Part shown: in pieces, positions 1 to 5,756 of the stretch
How the letters are laid out: each line of letters opens with the position of its first letter
Numbering within the stretch: position 1 is the first letter of the stretch
Assembly (NCBI GenBank): GCA_012514925.1
Contig: JAAYZI010000351.1
Location: 1 to 6,546, forward strand
Source: Deltaproteobacteria bacterium
Lineage (GTDB): Bacteria > Bdellovibrionota_C > UBA2361 > JAAYZI01
Length of the DNA: 6,546 nucleotides
Direction of reading: 5' to 3'
Program-made: the position numbers and the translations under genes
Notes under the pieces: generated by a model
The model's input: only the letters and a program-made list of their open reading frames with translations
Databases searched by the model: none
Told to the model about the DNA's origin: nothing

Positions 1-78
1 GTTTGGATTGCTACTGAAAACCAGCTCGCCAATCCCGGCCAATTTCCTATGCGACGTCACCGGAGGTCCTTCCACCAT
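1..78 (-). CDS. cheD: Probable chemoreceptor glutamine deamidase CheD, N-terminal fragment
   Basis: Only the first 26 codons are present; the gene continues past the left edge. The visible protein starts MVEGPPV and contains KLAGIGELVFSSNPN. This resembles the N-terminus of CheD, where a G-I/L-G-E-hydrophobic stretch precedes the conserved LGSC motif that carries the catalytic cysteine. That motif would lie just outside the window, so the call cannot be confirmed here. CheD deamidates receptor glutamines and often works with CheC or CheB in adaptation. The gene lies 20 bases after the cheR stop on the same strand, which supports a chemotaxis function. The start is ambiguous. The ATG at 78-76 has no strong Shine-Dalgarno. 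An in-frame GTG at 60-58 has AAGGA (71-67) six bases upstream and may be the true start. Confidence 0.6.
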   Translation of the reverse strand, partial: MVEGPPVTSHRKLAGIGELVFSSNPN

Positions 79-98
79 CTCAACATTTTCCGTAGTCT

Positions 99-917
99 CT
101 AGTCTTTTCTAAAAACAGAGGCTTGTACCCCCTTAAACGAGTGCTGTAATCCCAAAAGATTCTCAGAATGGCCGATAAAGAGGTAACCCCCGCGCCTTAG
201 TAAGCTATAAAAGGCGTTGATTACCTTCTCCCGTAGTGGGGCGTCGAAGTAAATCATGACATTCCTGCAGAAAATATAATCAAAGGGTCCCCTTACAGGA
301 TATGGAAACTTAGAGAGATTGAGCCTTTTGAATAAAATCAGTTCCCGCAGCTGTGCTGTGGCCTGGAAGTACTTTTCTTTGCCTGTGGCTTCCCTGTCAA
401 AATATTTCTGACGCAACAATTTAGGGATGTTTTCTACTTGTTTCTCGGTATAGCGGCCCATTACCGCCCGATCTAAAACCTTAGTGCAAATATCCGTGGC
501 CAGCATGCGAAAAGGGGTGCGGCGCAGATTTAAGCTTTCGCAAGCTGTCATCGCCAAGGTGTAAGGTTCTTCTCCGCTTGAAGCCGCTGCGCACCACAGT
601 TTGATTTCCCGTCCTTTGGATGAGTCCTTTTTAAACAGTTCTGTTAGAAGTTCAAAGTGCTGCTTTTCGCGGTAGAAATAGGTGGTGTTGGTCGAGATGG
701 CATCGATAAATTTGACAAATTCCTCTGGATCCTTCTCCTCTTCGATAATGCGCAGGTACTCCTGCTGAGATTTAATGCCTAAGGCTCGCTGGCGTTTGCT
801 GATGCGGTTTACGACTAAGGGAATTTTATCCTTGCTAAGCGAGATGCCGCATGCTTCGTAAATAATGTAGCGAAGGCGATCAAAATCTTTTCGCTGCATC
901 TGTTCATTTCGTCCCAT
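99..917 (-). CDS. cheR: Chemotaxis protein methyltransferase CheR
   Basis: CheR transfers methyl groups from S-adenosylmethionine to glutamate side chains of chemoreceptors in the cytoplasm, opposing CheB during adaptation. The 272-residue length is normal for a single-module CheR. An N-terminal helical domain (about residues 7-85) ends in STNTTYFYRE, the family's TNxTxFFRE-type motif. The Rossmann methyltransferase domain follows. It has WCAAASSGEEPYT at 108-120 (the SAM-binding loop), ATDI at 140-143, FDYIFCRNVMIYFD at 212-225 and GHSENL at 249-254. No C-terminal TPR or receptor-tether segment is present; the protein ends soon after the catalytic domain. The start ATG is preceded by AGAGGA six bases upstream, which favours it over the internal Met7. 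It lies 46 bases downstream of cheA and 20 bases upstream of the putative cheD, so the three are probably co-transcribed. Confidence 0.97.
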   Translation of the reverse strand: MGRNEQMQRKDFDRLRYIIYEACGISLSKDKIPLVVNRISKRQRALGIKSQQEYLRIIEEEKDPEEFVKFIDAISTNTTYFYREKQHFELLTELFKKDSSKGREIKLWCAAASSGEEPYTLAMTACESLNLRRTPFRMLATDICTKVLDRAVMGRYTEKQVENIPKLLRQKYFDREATGKEKYFQATAQLRELILFKRLNLSKFPYPVRGPFDYIFCRNVMIYFDAPLREKVINAFYSLLRRGGYLFIGHSENLLGLQHSFKGVQASVFRKD

Positions 918-923
918 TTAAAA

Positions 924-929
924 TCCTCT
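924..929 (-). promoter_or_regulatory. cheR ribosome binding site
   Basis: On the minus strand AGAGGA lies six bases before the ATG at 917-915. It is a good Shine-Dalgarno match and fixes the cheR start at the first Met rather than Met7. It shows that cheR has its own translation initiation site within the cheA-cheR transcript. Confidence 0.7.
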
Positions 930-963
930 GTGGGTCAGAAATCTTCTTTTTTTTTTAAAAAGA

Positions 964-3525
964 TTAGTGCACAACTGTCATGCGATCCTCGGAGTCCGGG
1001 AGACGTACCGGTCTGCAGCTGGTTTCTGGGCTACGGGCCAACGCCACTAAGCTTTGTACATCCAAAATTAAGCCTACATAACCGTCTGGCATAATCGCGC
1101 AACCGGCTAACCCTTTAGTGTCCTGGAAGATTGAGCCGAGACTCTTGATCACAGCCGAGTGTTTCCCTACTACATCGTCAACCATAATCGCCACTTGTTC
1201 ACCGGCACCTTCAACTACCACCATGATCGCTTCGGTAGGATCTGAAAACTTGGGTTTTACCTCGAAAAGGTGAGAGAGCCTGAAGATCGGCAGAAACTTT
1301 CCGCGAAATTCCAAGATCTCACTGCGATCCAGTGAGGTTGTGATCATCTCTCTGCTTGGTTTCAAAAACTCTACAATAGAGAGAGTAGGTATGATGAAAC
1401 GTTCCCTGCCGAGGGCGGTTTCTATACCGTCCATAATCGCTAGGGTAAGGGGCAGCTCAATCGTTAAGGTCGTGCCCTTGCCTATTTCGGAATCAATCAG
1501 TACGCGTCCACGCATGCTTTCGATGTTGCGTCGCACTACATCCATGCCCACCCCCCGGCCGGAAACATCCGTCACAGTTGCTGCGGTTGAGAATCCAGGC
1601 GCAAAGATTAGGTACCAAAGCTCTTGTTTAGTTAAATTCTGATCTGCTGTAATGATGCCCTTTTCTATGGCTTTCGTGCGGATTTTTTCGTGGTCCAGGC
1701 CGCGACCGTCATCTGTGATTTGGATATGAACCGTTCCAGCTTTATGAAAGGCACGCAGCCTAATGGTCCCCTCTTTTGGTTTCCCACAAGCCGTGCGTTC
1801 TTCTGGGGATTCGACGCCGTGATCCAACGAATTTCGCACCATATGCATGAGTGGGTCCGAAATTTTATCAATGACGGTGCGGTCTAGCTCGGTATCCTCG
1901 CCTTCCATTTTAAAATTGATGTTCTTGCCGATCTTTCGGCTCAGATCCCAAACTAGTCGTGCCATTTTCTGGAAGACTCCCTTGACCGGAACAAGCCGCA
2001 TCGACATGGCGATATACTGCACCTCCCGCAGGATCTGATCGAGCTGATGGGTGTTCTTCATGACGACTTCATTGTCGCTCAGGTACGTCTTGCAATTTTG
2101 AGTGAGCATTGAAGCTGAGATTACCAATTCTCCGACGTAGTCAATGAGCTGATCCAACCGCCCGGACTCGACTTTGAGAAATGTCTTTACATCCATTTTC
2201 TCATTGCGCTGAGGCGTGGCCGGGGAAGCGTCTGCGGCCGGAGCAGGAGCCGCGGCCGAGGGTGCCGACGCTTTCTTAGCGTCAGGTGTAGCCGACTGTG
2301 ATTTCTGCTCACTGGCAGATTTTTGGGGCGGATTAGACCCCTTAAAATCGAGCTGTTGATATTGGTTTTGAAGCCTTTCCAAGTAAGCTGCGGTTTTTGG
2401 AGTTCGCTTTACGGGTTCCCCACTTTTCATACATGCGCGGGCCGTGGCAAAGAGATCTTTTTGAAGGTCAAGATAGGCCAAGAGGAGCTCGGCTAACTCT
2501 TGAGTAAACGGGACGCGGCCGTTTCGAACTTGGTCCAAGAGCGTTTCGGTTAGGTGGGATGACTCTGTCATCTCCTTCAGGCCGAAGTAGGCTGACCCCC
2601 CTTTAACCGAGTGAATGGCTCGGAAGAACGCCGCTATATCGTCTGCGTTACAGCTATCGTGGCGATCAAGCAGAGCTTCTTCGACTCCGTTTAGGTGGTC
2701 TTCGGCTTCAACAAAAAACTCGCCTAGCACCTCATCTTCACCAGTAAGCATGTAGGTTTCTGCGGGTTCAGGGGTTGCTTTAGGGTCTTGCGCTTTTTGA
2801 GCAGGCTTTTTTTCAACGGTAGCTTTAATGCTATCAAGAAAGTCGTGAGAAAGCTGTGTGGGGGCCACGGATTTTGAACATGCCTGCATACACGAGAGCA
2901 GCCACTCTTTGTAAGCTAGCAGCTGGTCAACTATGGCCAGTGCGCCGCGCTCGAGTACGAGGTCTTCCATGTAATGGGTGGCCTCTGCGATACCGCTCAG
3001 CCCTACGGTTCCGGCCTCGCCTTTAACATTGTGCAAGTATCCTTTAAGAAAGAGGTCTAGCTCTGGGTTTCTGCCATCCCGCTTTTCGCCGGAGCCTGCT
3101 GCCTGCAGCAGTTCAGATTCGAATTCATCAAGGCGGCTGGTGTGCACATTGATAAATTCCACCAACAGTTCAGCATCGAAGTCTGGGGATAAGTCCTTAC
3201 CCCAGCCGGTTCCGGCCGTGGCAGTTTCTTTGGAAGTGTCGGCACCTGGAAACTTAACGCTTTTGGGGTCTCTAATGTAGCTCTGTAATGTCGTTGCGAA
3301 AGCCTGTAAGGCGTGAAAAAGGGCCTTGCGATCCTCGGTTTTGCCTAGTTCTAAAATATCGTTTGTTGCTTTTGCCAGCGCTTCATGTTCCTTTGATTCC
3401 TTCACTAGCTCGTAGATTGCAGAGCAACTTTCCAGCGTCATCTGAAAGCCCGGCTCATCGGCTTCGTGTAACATAGCCGCTAATAAGGACAACTCTTCAA
3501 TTAAGTTTTCAAGTTTTTCGTGCAT
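964..3525 (-). CDS. cheA: Chemotaxis histidine kinase CheA with two HPt domains and no P2 domain
   Basis: CheA autophosphorylates on an HPt histidine in response to chemoreceptor arrays and passes the phosphate to CheY/CheB-type regulators. The 853 residues contain a helical N-terminal segment (1-90) without an HPt motif. A first HPt follows (about 117-232, HNVKGEAGTVG, His165), then a second (about 262-366, HSVKGGSAYFG, His305). A Ser/Ala/Pro-rich linker spans about 395-442. The P3 dimerisation helices (about 445-510) precede the ATPase domain, with N-box HMVRNSLDHG (561-570), DDGRG (605-609), FAPGFST (641-647) and GRGVGMD (656-662). A CheW-like P5 domain runs from about 697 to 835. There is no room for the usual P2 CheY-docking domain. 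No receiver domain is fused. A purine-rich GGAAGAAGAG tract (3541-3532), six bases upstream of the ATG, supports the start. cheR follows directly. Confidence 0.97.
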   Translation of the reverse strand: MHEKLENLIEELSLLAAMLHEADEPGFQMTLESCSAIYELVKESKEHEALAKATNDILELGKTEDRKALFHALQAFATTLQSYIRDPKSVKFPGADTSKETATAGTGWGKDLSPDFDAELLVEFINVHTSRLDEFESELLQAAGSGEKRDGRNPELDLFLKGYLHNVKGEAGTVGLSGIAEATHYMEDLVLERGALAIVDQLLAYKEWLLSCMQACSKSVAPTQLSHDFLDSIKATVEKKPAQKAQDPKATPEPAETYMLTGEDEVLGEFFVEAEDHLNGVEEALLDRHDSCNADDIAAFFRAIHSVKGGSAYFGLKEMTESSHLTETLLDQVRNGRVPFTQELAELLLAYLDLQKDLFATARACMKSGEPVKRTPKTAAYLERLQNQYQQLDFKGSNPPQKSASEQKSQSATPDAKKASAPSAAAPAPAADASPATPQRNEKMDVKTFLKVESGRLDQLIDYVGELVISASMLTQNCKTYLSDNEVVMKNTHQLDQILREVQYIAMSMRLVPVKGVFQKMARLVWDLSRKIGKNINFKMEGEDTELDRTVIDKISDPLMHMVRNSLDHGVESPEERTACGKPKEGTIRLRAFHKAGTVHIQITDDGRGLDHEKIRTKAIEKGIITADQNLTKQELWYLIFAPGFSTAATVTDVSGRGVGMDVVRRNIESMRGRVLIDSEIGKGTTLTIELPLTLAIMDGIETALGRERFIIPTLSIVEFLKPSREMITTSLDRSEILEFRGKFLPIFRLSHLFEVKPKFSDPTEAIMVVVEGAGEQVAIMVDDVVGKHSAVIKSLGSIFQDTKGLAGCAIMPDGYVGLILDVQSLVALARSPETSCRPVRLPDSEDRMTVVH

Positions 3526-3668
3526 AGTGAACTCTTCTTCCCTAGAGCAAATCCGTACTGCTTCTTTCGGCGAGACCGGCGAAAAACATTACCCGTACTA
3601 TTTGCGGGGATAACCTCCTGAGAGTACAGGAGAAAAGTTATTAAGACGGTAACCCTGAGTTATCCGGG
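3526..3668 (-). promoter_or_regulatory. Leader region of cheA with four small inverted repeats
   Basis: The 143-base gap between the acyltransferase stop and the cheA start has no convincing gene. On either strand it can fold into a row of short hairpins. One has arms 3648-3655 and 3666-3674. A second has CTCCTG (3615-3620) pairing with CAGGAG (3627-3632), with outer ATAAC/GTTAT. A third has CCCG (3592-3595) pairing with CGGG (3605-3608). A fourth has TTTCGGCG (3565-3572) pairing with CGGCGAAA (3577-3584), with one mismatch. CCGTACT is also repeated at 3553-3559 and 3593-3599. The gap is long enough to hold a separate cheA promoter or a structured leader. I see no clear sigma-70 hexamers, and I do not recognise a known riboswitch class. 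Confidence 0.35.
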
Positions 3669-3674
3669 TTAACC
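3648..3674 (-). terminator. Possible weak terminator or attenuator hairpin after the acyltransferase gene
   Basis: On the minus strand GGTTAACCC and GGGTTACC can form an 8-base-pair stem with a one-base bulge and a 10-base loop. The hairpin overlaps the acyltransferase TAA stop (3671-3669). The downstream sequence, GTCTTAATAACTTTT, has only a broken U-rich run, so it is a poor match to a standard intrinsic terminator. It may reduce read-through into cheA or protect the mRNA end. Confidence 0.25.
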
Positions 3675-4454
3675 ACGTTGGCGGATAATCCGCGCGGGAA
3701 TACCGGCTACAACGGCGTAAGGGGGGACGTCCTCTCTTACAAGGGCGTGGGCTCCAACAACAGCGTGCGCGCCGATGCTGACGCCATCCAAGATTACGGC
3801 GTGAGTGCCGATCCAGGCATGTTCTCCGATTTTGACGCCACGGCTACCAGACACTGGCTGTTCGATCATGGGAGAGGTTGTGTCGTCTAAGGAATGGTTG
3901 GCACAACCGATATAGCAATAGGCAGCGATCAGAGTGCTCTCGCCGATTTCGATGCCGCTAAAAGTTGCAATGCGACAGTAAGAGGAGATATTAACGGCGC
4001 GCCCTAGGGTGATCATTGCGCCCCTAGTTGTGATAATCGTACCCCGTCCCACCAAGGCGTGATCACCGATCTCTATACCGCACGGATTGTTAAGCCCTGC
4101 AATCTCGCGGACATCAATCACAGCGGCATCATCAATAAACACCCCCTTCCCGATAGAAACTTGCTTGGGGCGGCGAATGGTGACGCCCCGTCCGACGATT
4201 GATTTAGCGCCGAAGCCTCTACAAAAAAAAGGAAGTGTCGCGGAGCGAAAGCCGATGCCCAAACTCGAACCTAGTGAGGACAGCAGCAGATTGTACAATT
4301 CAAAGCAAAAAAATTTAATCCAACCGCACTCTCCCATCGTCAAGGCTTTATACAACGCTAAGCGGGAAGTTCCCGGCGTGGCGAGTTGGTGTTGTTGGGG
4401 ACTCATTGGCAGCGGCTGTTTCGGATCCTGATTCATTTGCACATAACCGTTCAC
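3669..4454 (-). CDS. Left-handed beta-helix (hexapeptide-repeat) acyltransferase
   Basis: This is a probable O- or N-acyltransferase that uses an acyl-CoA donor; the acceptor is unknown. Enzymes of this class usually modify sugars of cell-surface polysaccharides. Residues 1-30 are polar and poorly conserved-looking. Residues 31-80 hold a hydrophobic, possibly membrane-associated segment (WIKFFCFELYNLLLSSLG). From about residue 83 to the end, hexapeptide repeats form the beta-helix: VGRGVTI, VSIGKGVFI, IEIGDHALVGRGTII, IEIGESTLI, VKIGEHAWIGTHAVI, VSIGAHAVVG. His187 in CANHSLDD sits where the catalytic histidine of the LacA/xenobiotic acetyltransferase group is found. PPYAVVAGIPARII is the typical C-terminal ending. 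The start is uncertain: GTG at 4454 and in-frame ATGs at 4436, 4406 and 4337 all lack a clear Shine-Dalgarno. The gene is co-directional with and upstream of cheA, but the gap and lack of functional link leave co-transcription open. Confidence 0.88.
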   Translation of the reverse strand: MNGYVQMNQDPKQPLPMSPQQHQLATPGTSRLALYKALTMGECGWIKFFCFELYNLLLSSLGSSLGIGFRSATLPFFCRGFGAKSIVGRGVTIRRPKQVSIGKGVFIDDAAVIDVREIAGLNNPCGIEIGDHALVGRGTIITTRGAMITLGRAVNISSYCRIATFSGIEIGESTLIAAYCYIGCANHSLDDTTSPMIEQPVSGSRGVKIGEHAWIGTHAVILDGVSIGAHAVVGAHALVREDVPPYAVVAGIPARIIRQRG

Positions 4455-4491
4455 GTATGGAATTGATTACACAAAATCCACAAATATTGAA

Positions 4492-4534
4492 GCTTGTCCC
4501 CCTAGAGGGGACAAGCCCCTCTAGGGGGACAAGC
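4492..4534. repeat. Perfect 19-base inverted repeat with 5-base spacer (C/G-tract, CTAG)
   Basis: The arm 4492-4510 begins GCTTGTCCCCC and ends AGAGGGG. It is exactly the reverse complement of 4516-4534, with ACAAG between. Nested inside is a smaller perfect hairpin, CTTGTCCCC-CTAGA-GGGGACAAG (4493-4515). GGGGACAAGCCCC also recurs as a direct repeat at 4507-4519 and 4525-4537, a period of 18. No T-run follows on either strand, so it is not an ordinary intrinsic terminator. It could be a dispersed repeat (REP/MITE-like), a protein-binding palindrome, or a bidirectional transcript end. It lies 38 bases upstream of the annotated acyltransferase start. Confidence 0.85.
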
Positions 4535-4552
4535 CCCCCTCTATACAGGTCC

Positions 4553-4580
4553 CCTCTGAGGATAATTCAGAGGATAATTC
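4553..4580. repeat. Short inverted repeat overlapping an 11-base tandem duplication
   Basis: CCTCTGA (4553-4559) is the reverse complement of TCAGAGG (4567-4573), with the 7-base loop GGATAAT. GAGGATAATTC occurs at 4558-4568 and again at 4570-4580, so one arm lies within the duplication. GATAA and TTATC (4573-4577, 4581-4585) add a third small inverted repeat. Together with the larger palindrome just upstream this makes a repeat cluster of roughly 90 bases. Its function is not known. Confidence 0.7.
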
Positions 4581-4603
4581 TTATCAGTACCATTTTTAAC
4601 CTC

Positions 4604-4633
4604 TTGAATATCTTAAAATAAAATATTTATGGT
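4604..4633 (+). promoter_or_regulatory. Candidate sigma-70-type promoter for phoH
   Basis: TTGAAT (4604-4609) resembles a -35 box and TATGGT (4628-4633) a -10 box, 18 bases apart. They sit in the strongly AT-rich stretch of about 4586-4700 that precedes phoH. The -10 match is mediocre, and other AT-rich hexamers nearby (for example TAAAAT at 4613-4618) are possible. The remainder of the gap up to the phoH start shows no clear Shine-Dalgarno. Confidence 0.3.
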
Positions 4634-4700
4634 ATGTTCAGTGAGTTAGCTTAATAAATAGTGCTGTTAAAGATTATCTGTAATACTCTTCAATCGTTAT

Positions 4701-5756
4701 ATGTCGAGTACTAGAAAAACGAGAAATAGCGTTTCGGCTGGTCTTCCAGCAGAGGTTCTTTTTGCCTGTGAGCGGCACAACGTGCGTCTTGAGCTCTTTG
4801 GCGAGCAGGATCGTAACCTCAAGCTACTGGAACGAGAGTTAGACCTTGAGATCAAGTCTTCTGGCGAGGGTGCTCTGTTAAAGGGGCAAGATAGTGAGGT
4901 TGAACTGGCGTACGACTTGCTCACACAGCTTGGGGAGCTTGTGGAGCAGGGGAACCATCTGTTTCCAGGAGATGTGGAGCGGTCACTCAAGCAGTTGGCA
5001 AAAAATCGACATCTCCGTTTAGAAGAGTTCTTCCGAGATCATGTTGTGATTTCTGGCAGGAAACACAGCATCGTGCCGAAGACTCCCCGCCAGAAATGTT
5101 ATATTGATGCGATCCGACGTTATGATTTGGTGTTTGGGGTTGGTCCCGCCGGAACAGGCAAGACTTATCTGGCTATGGCCATGGCGCTTTCGGCGCTGCT
5201 TAGAAAGGAAGTTAAGCGAGTTGTGCTATGTCGGCCTGCGGTAGAGGCAGGAGAGCGGCTTGGGTTTTTGCCGGGAGATATGGCAGAGAAAGTTAATCCG
5301 TATCTCCGTCCGCTGTATGATGCTTTGCACGATATGCTGGATCTTGAGCAAGGGAGAGAGCTTATGGAGAAGGGAGCGTTAGAGGTCGCTCCTTTAGCCT
5401 TTATGCGAGGGCGTACATTGTCCCAGGCCTTTGTGATTTTGGATGAAGCGCAAAACACTAGTAAGGTGCAGATGAAAATGCTGCTTACCCGCTTAGGCAG
5501 GAACTCCAAGTGCGTTGTGACCGGAGACGTAACGCAGATCGATCTACCGCGTGGAGTTACCTCAGGAATGGTGGATGCCATCTCAGTTTTAAAAGATACC
5601 GCCGGAGTGTCTTTTGTGAACTTTACCGAAGAGGATGTTTTGCGGCATCCGCTAGTGGCCTCGATTCTCGAAGCGTACCGTAAGAATGGGGGCGCGGCTG
5701 CTCAGGAGAGCGCAGACAAGTTTGAAGATTCAGGAGGAGGAGGCGGCAACATATGA
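4701..5756 (+). CDS. phoH: PhoH-family ATPase (PhoH/YbeZ type)
   Basis: This is a cytoplasmic P-loop ATPase of the PhoH/YbeZ family. Members are linked to RNA metabolism and work beside the endoribonuclease YbeY, although the exact reaction is not settled. At 351 residues the length is typical. The N-terminal region (about 28-115) looks like the small nucleic-acid-binding domain common in this family, with NLKLLERELDLEIKSSGE. The ATPase core follows, with Walker A GPAGTGKT (148-155), VVLCRPAVEAGERLGFLPGD (174-193), which is highly characteristic, Walker B VILDEAQNT (245-253), and TGDVTQIDLPRG (274-285). The C-terminal tail (about 330-351) is polar and ends in a glycine run. The ATG has no clear Shine-Dalgarno, but no better in-frame start is visible. 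The stop overlaps the next gene by four bases, so the two are translationally coupled. Confidence 0.97.
   Translation: MSSTRKTRNSVSAGLPAEVLFACERHNVRLELFGEQDRNLKLLERELDLEIKSSGEGALLKGQDSEVELAYDLLTQLGELVEQGNHLFPGDVERSLKQLAKNRHLRLEEFFRDHVVISGRKHSIVPKTPRQKCYIDAIRRYDLVFGVGPAGTGKTYLAMAMALSALLRKEVKRVVLCRPAVEAGERLGFLPGDMAEKVNPYLRPLYDALHDMLDLEQGRELMEKGALEVAPLAFMRGRTLSQAFVILDEAQNTSKVQMKMLLTRLGRNSKCVVTGDVTQIDLPRGVTSGMVDAISVLKDTAGVSFVNFTEEDVLRHPLVASILEAYRKNGGAAAQESADKFEDSGGGGGNI
5732..5743 (+). promoter_or_regulatory. Extended purine-rich ribosome binding site for the 7TM-HD gene
   Basis: AGGAGGAGGAGG ends nine bases before the ATG at 5753-5755 and lies inside the last codons of phoH, where it encodes part of the glycine run. 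It contains several overlapping perfect Shine-Dalgarno cores and fixes the downstream start. With the ATGA overlap it suggests efficient re-initiation by ribosomes finishing phoH. Confidence 0.8.

Noticed and set aside
1340..1642. A plus-strand open frame of 100 codons inside cheA
   Set aside because: It is antisense to the CheA CheW-like and ATPase region, has no family-like sequence, and is explained by the codon structure of the real gene.
2978..3280. A plus-strand open frame of 100 codons across the first HPt region of cheA
   Set aside because: It is a serine/proline-rich shadow of the opposite strand with no recognisable domain.
3542..3589. A 15-codon minus-strand reading frame (MFFAGLAERSSTDLL) in the cheA leader
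   Set aside because: The AGGAGG upstream is 24 bases from the ATG, too far for a ribosome-binding site, and nothing else supports a leader peptide.
3566..3592. A flagellar sigma-28-like site on the minus strand (TAAT, 16 bases, GCCGAAAG)
   Set aside because: The -10-like part matches the GCCGATAA consensus only partly and the -35 and spacing are off. It is attractive next to cheA but not strong enough to annotate.
4474..4482. A DnaA-box-like AAATCCACA in the divergent intergenic region
   Set aside because: It matches only seven of nine positions, occurs singly, and no dnaA/dnaN context or AT-rich repeat array supports an origin.
4492..4585. A CRISPR-like array
   Set aside because: The repeats overlap and have no regular spacers, and no cas genes are present.
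5165..5581. A minus-strand open frame of 138 codons inside phoH
   Set aside because: It lies opposite the most conserved PhoH ATPase motifs and its translation looks like no protein family.
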